The notes under the pieces are model-generated. The model was not told the origin of the DNA. It ran no database searches and was given only the letters and a program-made list of their open reading frames with translations. Positions 8,435 through 15,820 of a DNA stretch of 64,000 bases are shown piece by piece (position 1 is the first letter of the stretch; each line of letters starts with the position of its first letter). The DNA lies in assembly GCF_040839445.1 (NCBI RefSeq), contig NZ_JBDPGJ010000004.1, positions 186,001 to 250,000 of the forward strand, read 5' to 3'. Both the position numbers and the translations under genes were made by a program. The stretch is from Aquibium pacificus (GTDB taxonomy: Bacteria; Pseudomonadota; Alphaproteobacteria; Rhizobiales; Rhizobiaceae).

Positions 8435-8487
8435 CCCCTTCTCCCCGTTCACGGGGAGAAGGTGCCCGAAGGGCGGATGAGGGGCGG
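8435..8487 (-). repeat. RIME-like palindromic repeat, right inverted copy
   Basis: This is the reverse complement of the copy at 8321-8369, about 65 bases away, again with CTTCTCCCC...GGGGAGAAGG and the GCGGATGAGGGG end. The pair could form a very large cruciform or RNA hairpin. Such elements are common in Rhizobiales genomes and carry no gene. Confidence 0.75.
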
Positions 8488-8732
8488 CGCCAGTGGTCGA
8501 CCGAAAAGACCGGTGGTATGGCACCCGCGTCACTGGCCATTGACCGTTTCACTGGCACCCGATCGGAATGCCGCCATGAACGCGGCCTCGATAGTCGCAA
8601 CCGCCTGTCCGGGTGGATAGAATCCGACACCGCACCCAGCCGCATCAATGTCTTCCACGATTTCTCGGGTGACTTCATCCACGCACCCCGCGACAGGCCG
8701 CACACTGCCCGCCGGTGAGCGAAGGATGCGAA

Positions 8733-9143
8733 ATGCACGTGCATGCGGCAATGGACGACGGAAGGATGCTGCGGCGCGTCATCGCGCTGCTCGTCTCCTT
8801 CGCCGCCCTGGCCGAACGGGCCGCCGGCCGATCCGCACCGGTCCGCTGCTTCGTCCTCTGGATATTGCGGCGGGCGGAGGCGGTGGCGGAGGAGTTCGTC
8901 TTCGATGCAGCGGGCGTGCCGCAGCCGTCCCTTGAAGGGATCGCGTCGGCCGGCAACGATCCCGACGACGCGCTCCGGCTCGCCGCCCGCTTCTACGCGC
9001 TGGCCACCGCGCTCTGCGCCCTGTTGCCCCTCGGTGGGTTCGACTGGCGGTCTGCCCGGCGCGGTTTGGTATTTGTTCCCGTCCCACAGGGCTACGACCG
9101 CTTGATGGGCGGCTATACATTGAAGCTGAACGACACTTCATAA
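8733..9143 (+). CDS. Conserved hypothetical protein
   Basis: A 136-residue protein of unknown function. The ATG at 8733 is preceded by GAAGGATGCGAA; a GTG at 8715 is a weaker alternative. It has a hydrophobic segment (VIALLVSFAALAERAAG) near the N-terminus, a second one (FYALATALCALLPLGGF) in the second half, and the block RCFVLWILRRAEAVAEEFV. I believe similar short proteins occur in rhizobia, but I assign no function. It lies between the RIME pair and the catabolic genes and has no operator-like site, so it may be a chromosomal gene unrelated to the island. Confidence 0.65.
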   Translation: MHVHAAMDDGRMLRRVIALLVSFAALAERAAGRSAPVRCFVLWILRRAEAVAEEFVFDAAGVPQPSLEGIASAGNDPDDALRLAARFYALATALCALLPLGGFDWRSARRGLVFVPVPQGYDRLMGGYTLKLNDTS

Positions 9144-9219
9144 GGCAAGTCGCGCGGCGCGGACGGTCGATCATGACCGCCGATGGAACAAGAAAACTGC
9201 CTGCGAAGCGCTCCGGGGA

Positions 9220-10077
9220 TCAGTTCCGGTGGGAATCCACGCGTTCGATCATCGCGCGGGTCGCGCGCGCGATGACGCGCGCGACCTCGTGGTCGCTTTT
9301 TGTGGCAAGCAACTCGTCGACCGGGCATTCGAGCGTCAGGGGGGCGCCCGCCGGGATGGTCGCCAGGAGTTCTTCCAGGGGAAGGGCGCCCGTTCCAGGC
9401 ACCATGCGGTGGCGGCGGGCCTCGATCGCGATCCCGCCCAGTTCCTGGGGCCTCACCGTCGCGGATGCATCGCAAAACTGCATGTAGGACAGGCGCGCCG
9501 GATCGATCCTGGCGACGTCCTCGACCGTGCCGCCGGAACGGCTGAGATGGATGGGATCGACGAGCAGCGTGATGTCGCCGCGCCCGGTCCTGTCGATCAC
9601 CCGGTCCGCCTGCTGGATCGTCTTGACGCCGGTGAAGAACATGAACTCGAACGCGGTTCCGAGCCCGAAGCCGGACGCCTGGTCCGCCACATGCGCAAGA
9701 TTGTCGGCGACCCGGCTCTCGTCGGTGTCGTCCGCGATGGCGATCACGTACCGGGCTCGGAGGCGGGCGCCGGCTTCCATCATCGGAAGGAAATCGCTGA
9801 CCTGCGTCTCCGGCTTCAGCCGGATGACCTCGATGTCGTGGACGTGGAGGCCCGTGTCGTCCAGCCGGTGCAGCGTCTCCTCCATCATCGGGCTGTGGCC
9901 GAGCATCGGAAACTGTTTCTCGCCCGCCTGGGGATGTGCCGGAACCAGCCGGATCGTGACGCCGTCGAAGCCGCCGGCCGCGGCTGCCGAAACCAGATCC
10001 GGCGGATCGAGGTGGAGCAGCGTCAGATGTGCCATGGCGATCTGGCGGCGTCCGCCCTTGCCGTCGTTCTGTGTCAT
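9220..10077 (-). CDS. Sugar phosphate isomerase/epimerase-like TIM-barrel protein
   Basis: A 285-residue protein of the xylose-isomerase-like TIM-barrel superfamily. Barrel-type blocks include AAAAGGFDGVTIRL near the start, VHDIEVIRLKP, TAFEFMFFTGVKTIQQA (with the metal-binding glutamate), ITLLVDPIHLSRSGG (with aspartate and histidine), SYMQFCDA and a closing LTLECPVDE. I chose the ATG at 10077, preceded by AAGGAGCAATCG; an ATG at 10035 is also in frame. It is the last gene of a leftward operon with an FAH-family hydrolase, a carboxymuconolactone-decarboxylase-like protein and an FMN reductase, so it probably isomerises a ring-cleavage or keto-acid intermediate. Confidence 0.82.
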   Translation of the reverse strand: MTQNDGKGGRRQIAMAHLTLLHLDPPDLVSAAAAGGFDGVTIRLVPAHPQAGEKQFPMLGHSPMMEETLHRLDDTGLHVHDIEVIRLKPETQVSDFLPMMEAGARLRARYVIAIADDTDESRVADNLAHVADQASGFGLGTAFEFMFFTGVKTIQQADRVIDRTGRGDITLLVDPIHLSRSGGTVEDVARIDPARLSYMQFCDASATVRPQELGGIAIEARRHRMVPGTGALPLEELLATIPAGAPLTLECPVDELLATKSDHEVARVIARATRAMIERVDSHRN

Positions 10078-10115
10078 TCGATTGCTCCTTCCGGCCCCGG
10101 TTGCGCGCGGGACCA

Positions 10116-10958
10116 CTACTCTGCCACGACGCGATTGGTCAGCGTTCCCACGCCCGGAATGTCCACCGTCACCACGTCGTCGGGCTTCAGCCACAGCTGC
10201 GGCTGCCGCGCCACGCCGACGCCGGCCGGAGTGCCGGTCGCGATGATGTCGCCGGGGGAAAGCGAAACGATCGCGGAGATGAAGGCGATCAGGTCGGGGA
10301 TCGAATGGATGAGGTCCGAGAGCGGCGCGTGCTGCATGCGGTCGCCGTTGAGATGGGTGCTCAGTTCGAGTGCGGAGACGTTCGGCACCGCGTCGGCCGT
10401 GACGAGGTATGGACCGCAGGCGCCGGACCCCTCGAAGTTCTTGCCCGCCGGCAGGCTGCGCTTCTGGAAGTCCCGGACGCTGCCGTCCATGAAGCAGGTG
10501 TAGCCGGCAATGTGGCCCATGGCGTCCGCCGCCGCGATGTGCCGGCCTCCTCGGCCGATGACGACGGCGAGTTCCCCCTCGAAATCATACTGGTGCGAGG
10601 CCTTCGGCTTCCGGATCGGCGCACCGTGACCGACGATGGACGCGGGAAGCCGGAAGAAAACCACCGGTGCCTCCTTGTCCGCCTGCCGGCCCGCCTCGGC
10701 GGCGTGGGCGGCGTAGTTCAGACCGACGCAGGCGATGGTGCGTGGCTGCGGGATAGGCGGCAGCAGTTCCAGTTCGTCCAGGGCCGCATGGGCGGTCATG
10801 CCCGACGCCAGATCGGCCAGCCTCGGCAGAGCGCCGGCGGCGAGCGCGTCCGCGAGCGTCTTGATACCCGGAAGACGCCCGGACACATCGATTACGCCGT
10901 CGCCCATGACCGCCCCGAACGAAGCCTTGCCGCGATGGACGTAGCTCGCAAACTTCAT
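10116..10958 (-). CDS. Fumarylacetoacetate hydrolase family protein
   Basis: A 280-residue FAH-superfamily enzyme, the group that hydrolyses or decarboxylates beta-diketo acids and oxo-acids at the end of aromatic catabolism. Seen in order: TIACVGLNYAAHAAEAG, PVVFFRLPASIVGHGAPI, DFEGELAVVIGRGGRHI (metal-binding glutamates), SLPAGKNFEGSGACGPYLVT and GDIIATGTPAGVG. The start at 10958 has GGAGAGGCAAAC in front. It sits 33 bases downstream of the carboxymuconolactone-decarboxylase-like gene and 38 bases before the TIM-barrel gene. The exact reaction is unknown. Confidence 0.93.
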   Translation of the reverse strand: MKFASYVHRGKASFGAVMGDGVIDVSGRLPGIKTLADALAAGALPRLADLASGMTAHAALDELELLPPIPQPRTIACVGLNYAAHAAEAGRQADKEAPVVFFRLPASIVGHGAPIRKPKASHQYDFEGELAVVIGRGGRHIAAADAMGHIAGYTCFMDGSVRDFQKRSLPAGKNFEGSGACGPYLVTADAVPNVSALELSTHLNGDRMQHAPLSDLIHSIPDLIAFISAIVSLSPGDIIATGTPAGVGVARQPQLWLKPDDVVTVDIPGVGTLTNRVVAE

Positions 10959-10991
10959 GTTTGCCTCTCCTCACCCGATGACCCGATGCGT

Positions 10992-11519
10992 CTATGTGTG
11001 CTCGGCATGGACCTCGAGCGCGACGAGCAGGCGCGACACCATGTTGTAGGCGGCGATCGTCGCGGTGAGTTCCAGGATCTGTCTCTCGTCGAAATGCGCG
11101 GCCATCGCCCGGTAGGTCTGCTCCGGGACGGTGATGTCGCGCGTCATCGCATCCGTATAGGCAAGCACGGCCTTCTCGCGTTCGGGCATGCCATCGGGCG
11201 TCCCGCCTCGCGACAGTTCCCCGATCCATCCCTTGTCCAGACCTTCCGCGATCGCGATCGGCGCATGCGCCTCGAATTCGTACGAAGCCCCGTTGAGGAT
11301 CGCGATGCGCAGGATGACCAGTTCGCGCAACGCGCCGGGGAGCGACGTTTGCTGTCGGATGGCGGTCAGGAGCTTGAGCCAGCCCCGTGCCACAGGCGGG
11401 CTGTTCAGGAGCACCTGGTAAAGCAGCAGCAGTTTTCCGCCGCGTTCGCTGCGGATTTCGTCGATGAGTTTCTCCAGGGCCTCGTCGGATGCCTCAGAAA
11501 CCGCCTTTATCCTCGGCAT
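10992..11519 (-). CDS. Carboxymuconolactone decarboxylase family protein
   Basis: A 175-residue all-alpha protein of the CMD/AhpD superfamily. The core LRELVILRIAILNGASYEFEAHAPIAIAEGL is the conserved helix pair. The redox CxxC of AhpD is absent; YEFEAH takes its place, as in many CMD-like proteins, so a peroxidase role is unlikely. The start at 11519 has GGGAGGAGAGGCACC in front. It lies 19 bases downstream of the FMN reductase gene. Within a catabolic operon it could decarboxylate or isomerise a lactone-type intermediate. Confidence 0.88.
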   Translation of the reverse strand: MPRIKAVSEASDEALEKLIDEIRSERGGKLLLLYQVLLNSPPVARGWLKLLTAIRQQTSLPGALRELVILRIAILNGASYEFEAHAPIAIAEGLDKGWIGELSRGGTPDGMPEREKAVLAYTDAMTRDITVPEQTYRAMAAHFDERQILELTATIAAYNMVSRLLVALEVHAEHT

Positions 11520-11538
11520 GGTGCCTCTCCTCCCACTC

Positions 11539-12129
11539 CTACCTGGTCGCCTGCCCCTCCGACCCGCTCGCGCGCATCGGTTTCAGCGCTTGTGACCAGC
11601 GCTCGAGTTCGGGCAGCATCGCGCGCGCCGACGCGTCGATCAGCGGGTTCGACACGAAACGGCCCTCCGCGTCCAGCCTCTCGGCGACCGTCGGTATCGG
11701 CACGCCCTCGATGAGCGGAACCAGCTTGAGGGTGGTCACGATCTGCTTGCAGAGCTGGACGGCACGAAGCCCGCCGGACACGCCGCCATAGCTGACGAAG
11801 CCGCAGGGCTTGTGGTGCCACTCCTTGTGGAGATAGCACAGCGCGTTGACGAACGCCGGCGACGGACCCGCATTGTATTCGGGCATGACGAAGACGAAGG
11901 CGTCGGCCGCCGCGACGCTCGCGCTCCAGGCCTTCGTATGATCATGGACATAGGCGCCGAGCTTGGGATGGTTCGGCTCGTCGAAGACCGGCAGCGCGAA
12001 GTCCGCCAGGTCTGCCAGCCGCACGTCGAAGGTGGAGTTCTCCGTCGCGAACTGCCCGAACCAGCGCGCCACGGCCGGACCGATACGTCCGGGTCGGGTC
12101 GAACAGATGACGACGTGAAGCAGATTCAA
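11539..12129 (-). CDS. NADPH-dependent FMN reductase family protein
   Basis: A 196-residue flavodoxin-fold reductase. The FMN phosphate loop CSTRPGRIG is at 9-17, and MPEYNAGPSPAFVNALCYL carries the conserved PEYN block, followed by GFVSYGGVSGG. The start appears to be TTG at 12129; I see no in-frame ATG nearby. It is the first gene of a four-gene leftward operon and has an operator-like palindrome about 60 bases upstream. It might supply reduced flavin to a monooxygenase or act as a quinone or azo reductase. Confidence 0.88.
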   Translation of the reverse strand: MNLLHVVICSTRPGRIGPAVARWFGQFATENSTFDVRLADLADFALPVFDEPNHPKLGAYVHDHTKAWSASVAAADAFVFVMPEYNAGPSPAFVNALCYLHKEWHHKPCGFVSYGGVSGGLRAVQLCKQIVTTLKLVPLIEGVPIPTVAERLDAEGRFVSNPLIDASARAMLPELERWSQALKPMRASGSEGQATR

Positions 12130-12158
12130 TGTCTGGTTCCCATGTTGCCATGGAAGAC

Positions 12159-12201
12159 GCTACACCGAGGATGGATCCGCCTCTGTACCCAACGATGGGA
12201 C
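12159..12201 (-). promoter_or_regulatory. Operator site 4 for the FMN reductase operon
   Basis: Read leftward, GTCCCATCGTTGGGTAC (12201-12185; 17 bases, so the short-spacer form) is followed after 20 bases by TGTAGC (12164-12159). The site lies just after the MFS stop at 12208. Confidence 0.5.
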
Positions 12202-12207
12202 CGGCGG

Positions 12208-13458
12208 TCAGAAGCGGCGCGACAGTTCCGGCGGCAGTCTCGTCAGCATGACGATGCCGAGGAACAACAGCAGCACCGCGGCGGTCAGGAAGACCGGCGC
12301 GAACCCAAAACCGTCGATGACCTGTCCCGCCAGAAAGACGCCGACCGCCTGCGACAGAAAGTAGAAGGTGGCGAAGATGGCGACCGAGGAACCGCGCGCA
12401 TCGGGCGCCATCTGGGTCGCGCAGGTCTGCAAGGTGTTGTGCAGCATGTAGAATCCGAAGCCCATCAGCGGGATGGCCGCGAGATAGACATGGTGCGACG
12501 GCGCGAAGGCGATCGCCGCATAGGTGATCGCGACGAGTACGGTGCCGAGAAATGACAGCCTGCCCGGCCCGAAGATCCGGATAAGCCGCCTCGACTGGAC
12601 GACATAGGCAAGTCCGCCGATGCAGTAGGTCGCCAGGTAGAGCCCGATGGTGGCGAAGTCGAAGCCGTAACGGAGATTGAGGCTCGCCCCGACATAGGTG
12701 AAGGCGCCGAACATCGCGAATGCCTCGATGGTCACTAGGAACAGCACAAAGCGGACCACCGGCCGCGTCAGCAGGCGCATGAACACGTCCAGCGTCTGCC
12801 AGATGCTGCCGTTCCCCCGGATATGCGCGGCCGTCGCTTCGCGATCGCGGGCGAGAACGAAGAGAAGGCCCGCGACCGCCGCGAGGTAGATGGCGGCGAT
12901 GACGAGGAAGGCCGAGCGCCAGCCGAAATATTCGCCGAAGATACCTCCGCCGATCTGGCCCGCGAGCAGTCCGAGTATCTGGCCCGACATGAACTTTGCA
13001 AGCACCGCCTGGCGCTCGTTATCGGCCACGACGTCTCCCACCCAGGCGATGGCGAGCGGAACGATCGCCGCGGCGACCATGCCGGAACACAGCCGCGCCG
13101 CCGCGATGCCGGTCAGCGAGGACGCCAGTCCGCACGCGAGCGTGGCCAGCATCGAGCCGACGCAGGCGATGAGGATGACCCGGTACTTGCCGTAGCGGTC
13201 CCCGAGCGGTCCGAACACGATCTGGAACGCGCCGTAGGCGAAGGCATAGGCGGTGGCGACGAATGCCACCGATCCGATCGACACGTCGAACTCGAGAGCG
13301 ATCTGCGGGAGCACGGAATCCATGACGCGCGTCGTCGCAGCGGCGGCGAACGAGGCGACGGCAAGAAAGAAGATCGCGCGCGAATGGCCGGAAGACGTTC
13401 GCGCTTCGCTTTGGTCGCCGGCGTCGTGTTCGAGGGGAGGTGCGCTTTCCGAGAGAAT
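12208..13458 (-). CDS. MFS transporter with an apparent ATT start
   Basis: A 12-helix-type major facilitator of about 416 residues. The usual signature between helices 2 and 3, GPLGDRYGKYRVIL, is present. The first ATG (13323) falls at the end of transmembrane helix 1, after FFLAVASFAAAATTRV in the same frame, so the protein must begin further up. No ATG, GTG or TTG exists between there and the upstream stop. An ATT at 13458, placed five to seven bases after AGGAGAGGGTC, is the likeliest initiation codon. An operator and -10 element then give a leader of about 50 bases. It probably exports or imports a pathway compound. The alternative is a point mutation of the start codon. Confidence 0.85.
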   Translation of the reverse strand: MLSESAPPLEHDAGDQSEARTSSGHSRAIFFLAVASFAAAATTRVMDSVLPQIALEFDVSIGSVAFVATAYAFAYGAFQIVFGPLGDRYGKYRVILIACVGSMLATLACGLASSLTGIAAARLCSGMVAAAIVPLAIAWVGDVVADNERQAVLAKFMSGQILGLLAGQIGGGIFGEYFGWRSAFLVIAAIYLAAVAGLLFVLARDREATAAHIRGNGSIWQTLDVFMRLLTRPVVRFVLFLVTIEAFAMFGAFTYVGASLNLRYGFDFATIGLYLATYCIGGLAYVVQSRRLIRIFGPGRLSFLGTVLVAITYAAIAFAPSHHVYLAAIPLMGFGFYMLHNTLQTCATQMAPDARGSSVAIFATFYFLSQAVGVFLAGQVIDGFGFAPVFLTAAVLLLFLGIVMLTRLPPELSRRF

Positions 13459-13512
13459 GACCCTCTCCTGTGGGAATGGCCTTCGACACCGCGGCCCGGC
13501 AGGTCGCGACGG

Positions 13513-13557
13513 AAGCTAGTATCCGGCGAGGTTGCACCTGTCACCCGTATTGGTGAC
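13513..13557. promoter_or_regulatory. Operator site 5, between the MFS and NIPSNAP genes
   Basis: GTCACCCGTATTGGTGAC at 13540-13557 is a near-perfect dyad. Leftward, CTAGCTT (13519-13513) lies exactly 20 bases away and serves the MFS gene. Rightward, the -10 for the NIPSNAP gene is poor (GAGAGGT near 13578). Confidence 0.65.
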
Positions 13558-13672
13558 ACGACTGCCGCCATCGTGCAGAGAGGTGCATGCCGGCCTACCC
13601 TGTCGAAAGGGACATACGGTCCCGCCGGCATTGCCGACGCTCCGCGCGAACCTCGGAAGGATGCGACGAACC

Positions 13673-14377
13673 ATGATCTACGAGATGCGGCACTATCTGA
13701 TCGAGCGCGGGCGCATGAACGACAATCATGACCGCATGGCGCACCGGACCCCGCCTCTGCTCGCGCGGCATGGGGTACGGGTCGTCGCCCGCTGGGCCGC
13801 CGTCGCGGGGGTCCGGCTGCCCATGTACTGCTACATCATGGAGTGGAAGGATTTCGCCGAGCGCGAAGCCGCATGGGCGAATTTCTACGCAGATCCGGAA
13901 TGGGCGCAGGTTCGCGCGGACACGAACGCGGGCTCCGAACTCGTCGAGGAAAGCAGCCTCTTCTTCATGCGGCCAAATCCTGTCTTCGTGGAAAACGACG
14001 CGGACCGCGACCGAAGGATTACCGGGCTCCATCAGCTGGTCATCCAGAAGACCGCGATCGGCCGAAACCCCGCCGTTGCTGGGTTCCTGGGATCGACCTA
14101 CCTGCCGCGCCTGAAGGCGGCGGGCGCCGAGGTTCTAGGGGTGTGCGACATCGTCAGTGGGCCGGTCATGCCCGCCGTCGCCATGCTCTTTGCCTGGCCT
14201 GACGAGACCGTCTGGCGCAAGGGATGGGCCGCCTTCGAAGACGACCAGGAGATGATCGCCGCCTACCGCGCGCAGCGGCAGGCCGCCGGCACGACGCTCC
14301 TGGGCAGCGCCGACGTCTACCTGCTCGAACCGGCGAAGTACGCGCTTCCGCTCGCCCTGAGGACCACCCCCCGCTGA
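13673..14377 (+). CDS. NIPSNAP family protein
   Basis: A 234-residue protein with two dimeric alpha-beta-barrel repeats. It starts MIYEMRHYLIERGRM, the standard NIPSNAP opening, with MYCYIMEWKDFAEREAAWANFYADPEW in the first repeat and PAVAMLFAWPDETVWRKGWAAFEDD in the second. An alternative ATG at 13661 would add MRRT. Family members have no agreed catalytic activity; in bacterial catabolic clusters they accompany P450s and flavoproteins. Two more occur at 31739-33237. It is transcribed away from the MFS gene and converges on the next P450. Confidence 0.88.
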   Translation: MIYEMRHYLIERGRMNDNHDRMAHRTPPLLARHGVRVVARWAAVAGVRLPMYCYIMEWKDFAEREAAWANFYADPEWAQVRADTNAGSELVEESSLFFMRPNPVFVENDADRDRRITGLHQLVIQKTAIGRNPAVAGFLGSTYLPRLKAAGAEVLGVCDIVSGPVMPAVAMLFAWPDETVWRKGWAAFEDDQEMIAAYRAQRQAAGTTLLGSADVYLLEPAKYALPLALRTTPR

Positions 14378-14396
14378 GCGGGTGCGCGAGCCGGCG

Positions 14397-15632
14397 TCAG
14401 GCCGTCACCTTCAGCGGCAAATAGTCCAGCGTGTGCAACTGGTTGATGATTCGGTAGCGCGGCTCTCCCGCCGGCTCCAGCGTGACGGCCCTCTCGGCGA
14501 ATGCCCTGAGGATACAGTCCGCCTCGAGCCGAGCGATCATCTGGCCGATGCAGGTGTGGGTTCCGTGACCGAAGGCGACATGGATCCCCGCGATGTCGCG
14601 GGTGATGTCGTATTTCTCCGGGTTTTCCCAGAACCGCGGATCGCGATTGGCGCAGCCCGAGAAGATGCCGATCTTGGTGTCGGCTCCGAGCCTGTAGCCA
14701 CTCAGTTCGGTCTCCCGACGGGTGGTCCGGTAGTTCACGTAGGAAGGCGATTCGTGGCGGATCGCCTCCTCGAAGGCGTTGCGCGCAAACTTGGACGGGT
14801 TCGACTTGAGGATCGCCCATTGGTCGGGATTGCGGGCGAGCTGGTTGAGGGCAAATCCGAGACCGGCGATGGTGGTGTCGGTCCCGCCACGCACGAAGGC
14901 GCGGCAGATGTTGGAGGCCACGCCCTTTTCGAACTCTCCGCGCTCCTCCGCGTCGAAGAGCATCTCGCCGATCGATCCCGGACGCATCGCTTCGCGCCGG
15001 ACGCTCTTTTCATACCATTCGAGATAGGGCTCTGCCTTCTTTTCCGCCGCGCGGAAGAGGTCGTTGTATGGCCCTGCCTGATTGAAGCTCATCTCGCCGA
15101 TCGCCAGCGCTTCCGTCCGCGGCAGGTTGACGCCTACCGCCTCGGGGAAGACGTGCAGGATGTATGCCTCGGCGAGGTCCTCGACTCCGTCGAACTCTCC
15201 CATCTCGACGACTTTATCGGCGAAGATCGCCGCTTCCGTCTCGAAATGGTCGCGCCACCGCCTGACCGCGAGCGGCGACAGGATCTTGTTCAAAGTCTTG
15301 CGTATTTCGGTGTGTCCCGGAGGGTCGTTCTCCAGAAGCCGGTTCGGGATACGGAACTTGCCCGGCTTGCGGATGTCGGCGATGCCGATGCCGGCGCTGG
15401 CCATGAACCGGTCGTGATCGTTAAGGACGACCTTCGTCTCCTCGTAGCGTCCGGTGACGTACACCCCGTATGGCTTCAGCCGCACGACCGCGGCCGTCTC
15501 CCTCAGCTCTTCGAAGAAGAGATACGGATTTTGGATGTTCTCGACCGAGTACGGGTCGACGTCCAGCACCGGCGGCTCGAGCAGCGCGCCGTGGGAACCT
15601 TCACCGGCGGTCGGTTGCGTGGTCATGCTCAT
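14397..15632 (-). CDS. Cytochrome P450, CYP199-like
   Basis: A 411-residue soluble P450. The I-helix RGGTDTT is at 248-254, ExxR is E289/R292, and the haem loop FGHGTHTCIG has Cys361. It is closest in sequence to the P450 at 735-1949: both have the block ADIRKPGKFRIPNRLLENDPP or its near-twin. The start ATG at 15632 follows AGGGAGGTTAGCCC. It shares an intergenic region and one operator with the divergent flavoprotein gene at 15821, suggesting the two enzymes act on the same pathway. The substrate is unknown. Confidence 0.95.
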   Translation of the reverse strand: MSMTTQPTAGEGSHGALLEPPVLDVDPYSVENIQNPYLFFEELRETAAVVRLKPYGVYVTGRYEETKVVLNDHDRFMASAGIGIADIRKPGKFRIPNRLLENDPPGHTEIRKTLNKILSPLAVRRWRDHFETEAAIFADKVVEMGEFDGVEDLAEAYILHVFPEAVGVNLPRTEALAIGEMSFNQAGPYNDLFRAAEKKAEPYLEWYEKSVRREAMRPGSIGEMLFDAEERGEFEKGVASNICRAFVRGGTDTTIAGLGFALNQLARNPDQWAILKSNPSKFARNAFEEAIRHESPSYVNYRTTRRETELSGYRLGADTKIGIFSGCANRDPRFWENPEKYDITRDIAGIHVAFGHGTHTCIGQMIARLEADCILRAFAERAVTLEPAGEPRYRIINQLHTLDYLPLKVTA

Positions 15633-15681
15633 GGGCTAACCTCCCTTGCGCCGCATCACGAGGCGACGGCTGATCCCAGGA

Positions 15682-15753
15682 AGCTACGATCGGACGAGGC
15701 CTGGGGTAGTCCCCCGGCGCGGGGGCAGGCGGTGTCCCGCAAGCTTCTAGTCT
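15682..15753. promoter_or_regulatory. Operator site 6, bidirectional, between a P450 and a flavoprotein
   Basis: GTCCCCCGGCGCGGGGGC at 15709-15726 has a -10-like element 20 bases away on each side: CTAGTCT (15747-15753) for the rightward flavoprotein gene and CGTAGCT (15688-15682) for the leftward P450. One dyad appears able to serve both promoters. Confidence 0.65.
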
Positions 15754-15820
15754 ATGCTGCCGCGCCAACTAGCCCCGGGGCAGGGCGGCGCGGCGTCTTC
15801 GATTGTCGGGAGCATCGGGA

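Noticed and set aside
8207..8732. CRISPR array or insertion sequence in the repeat region
   Set aside because: There are only two copies, inverted and not evenly spaced, with no transposase or direct repeats; they fit RIME-like elements.
13604..13616. Extra palindrome GTCGAAAGGGAC before the NIPSNAP gene
   Set aside because: The spacing between arms is only six bases and no -10 stands at the right distance, so it does not fit the common operator.
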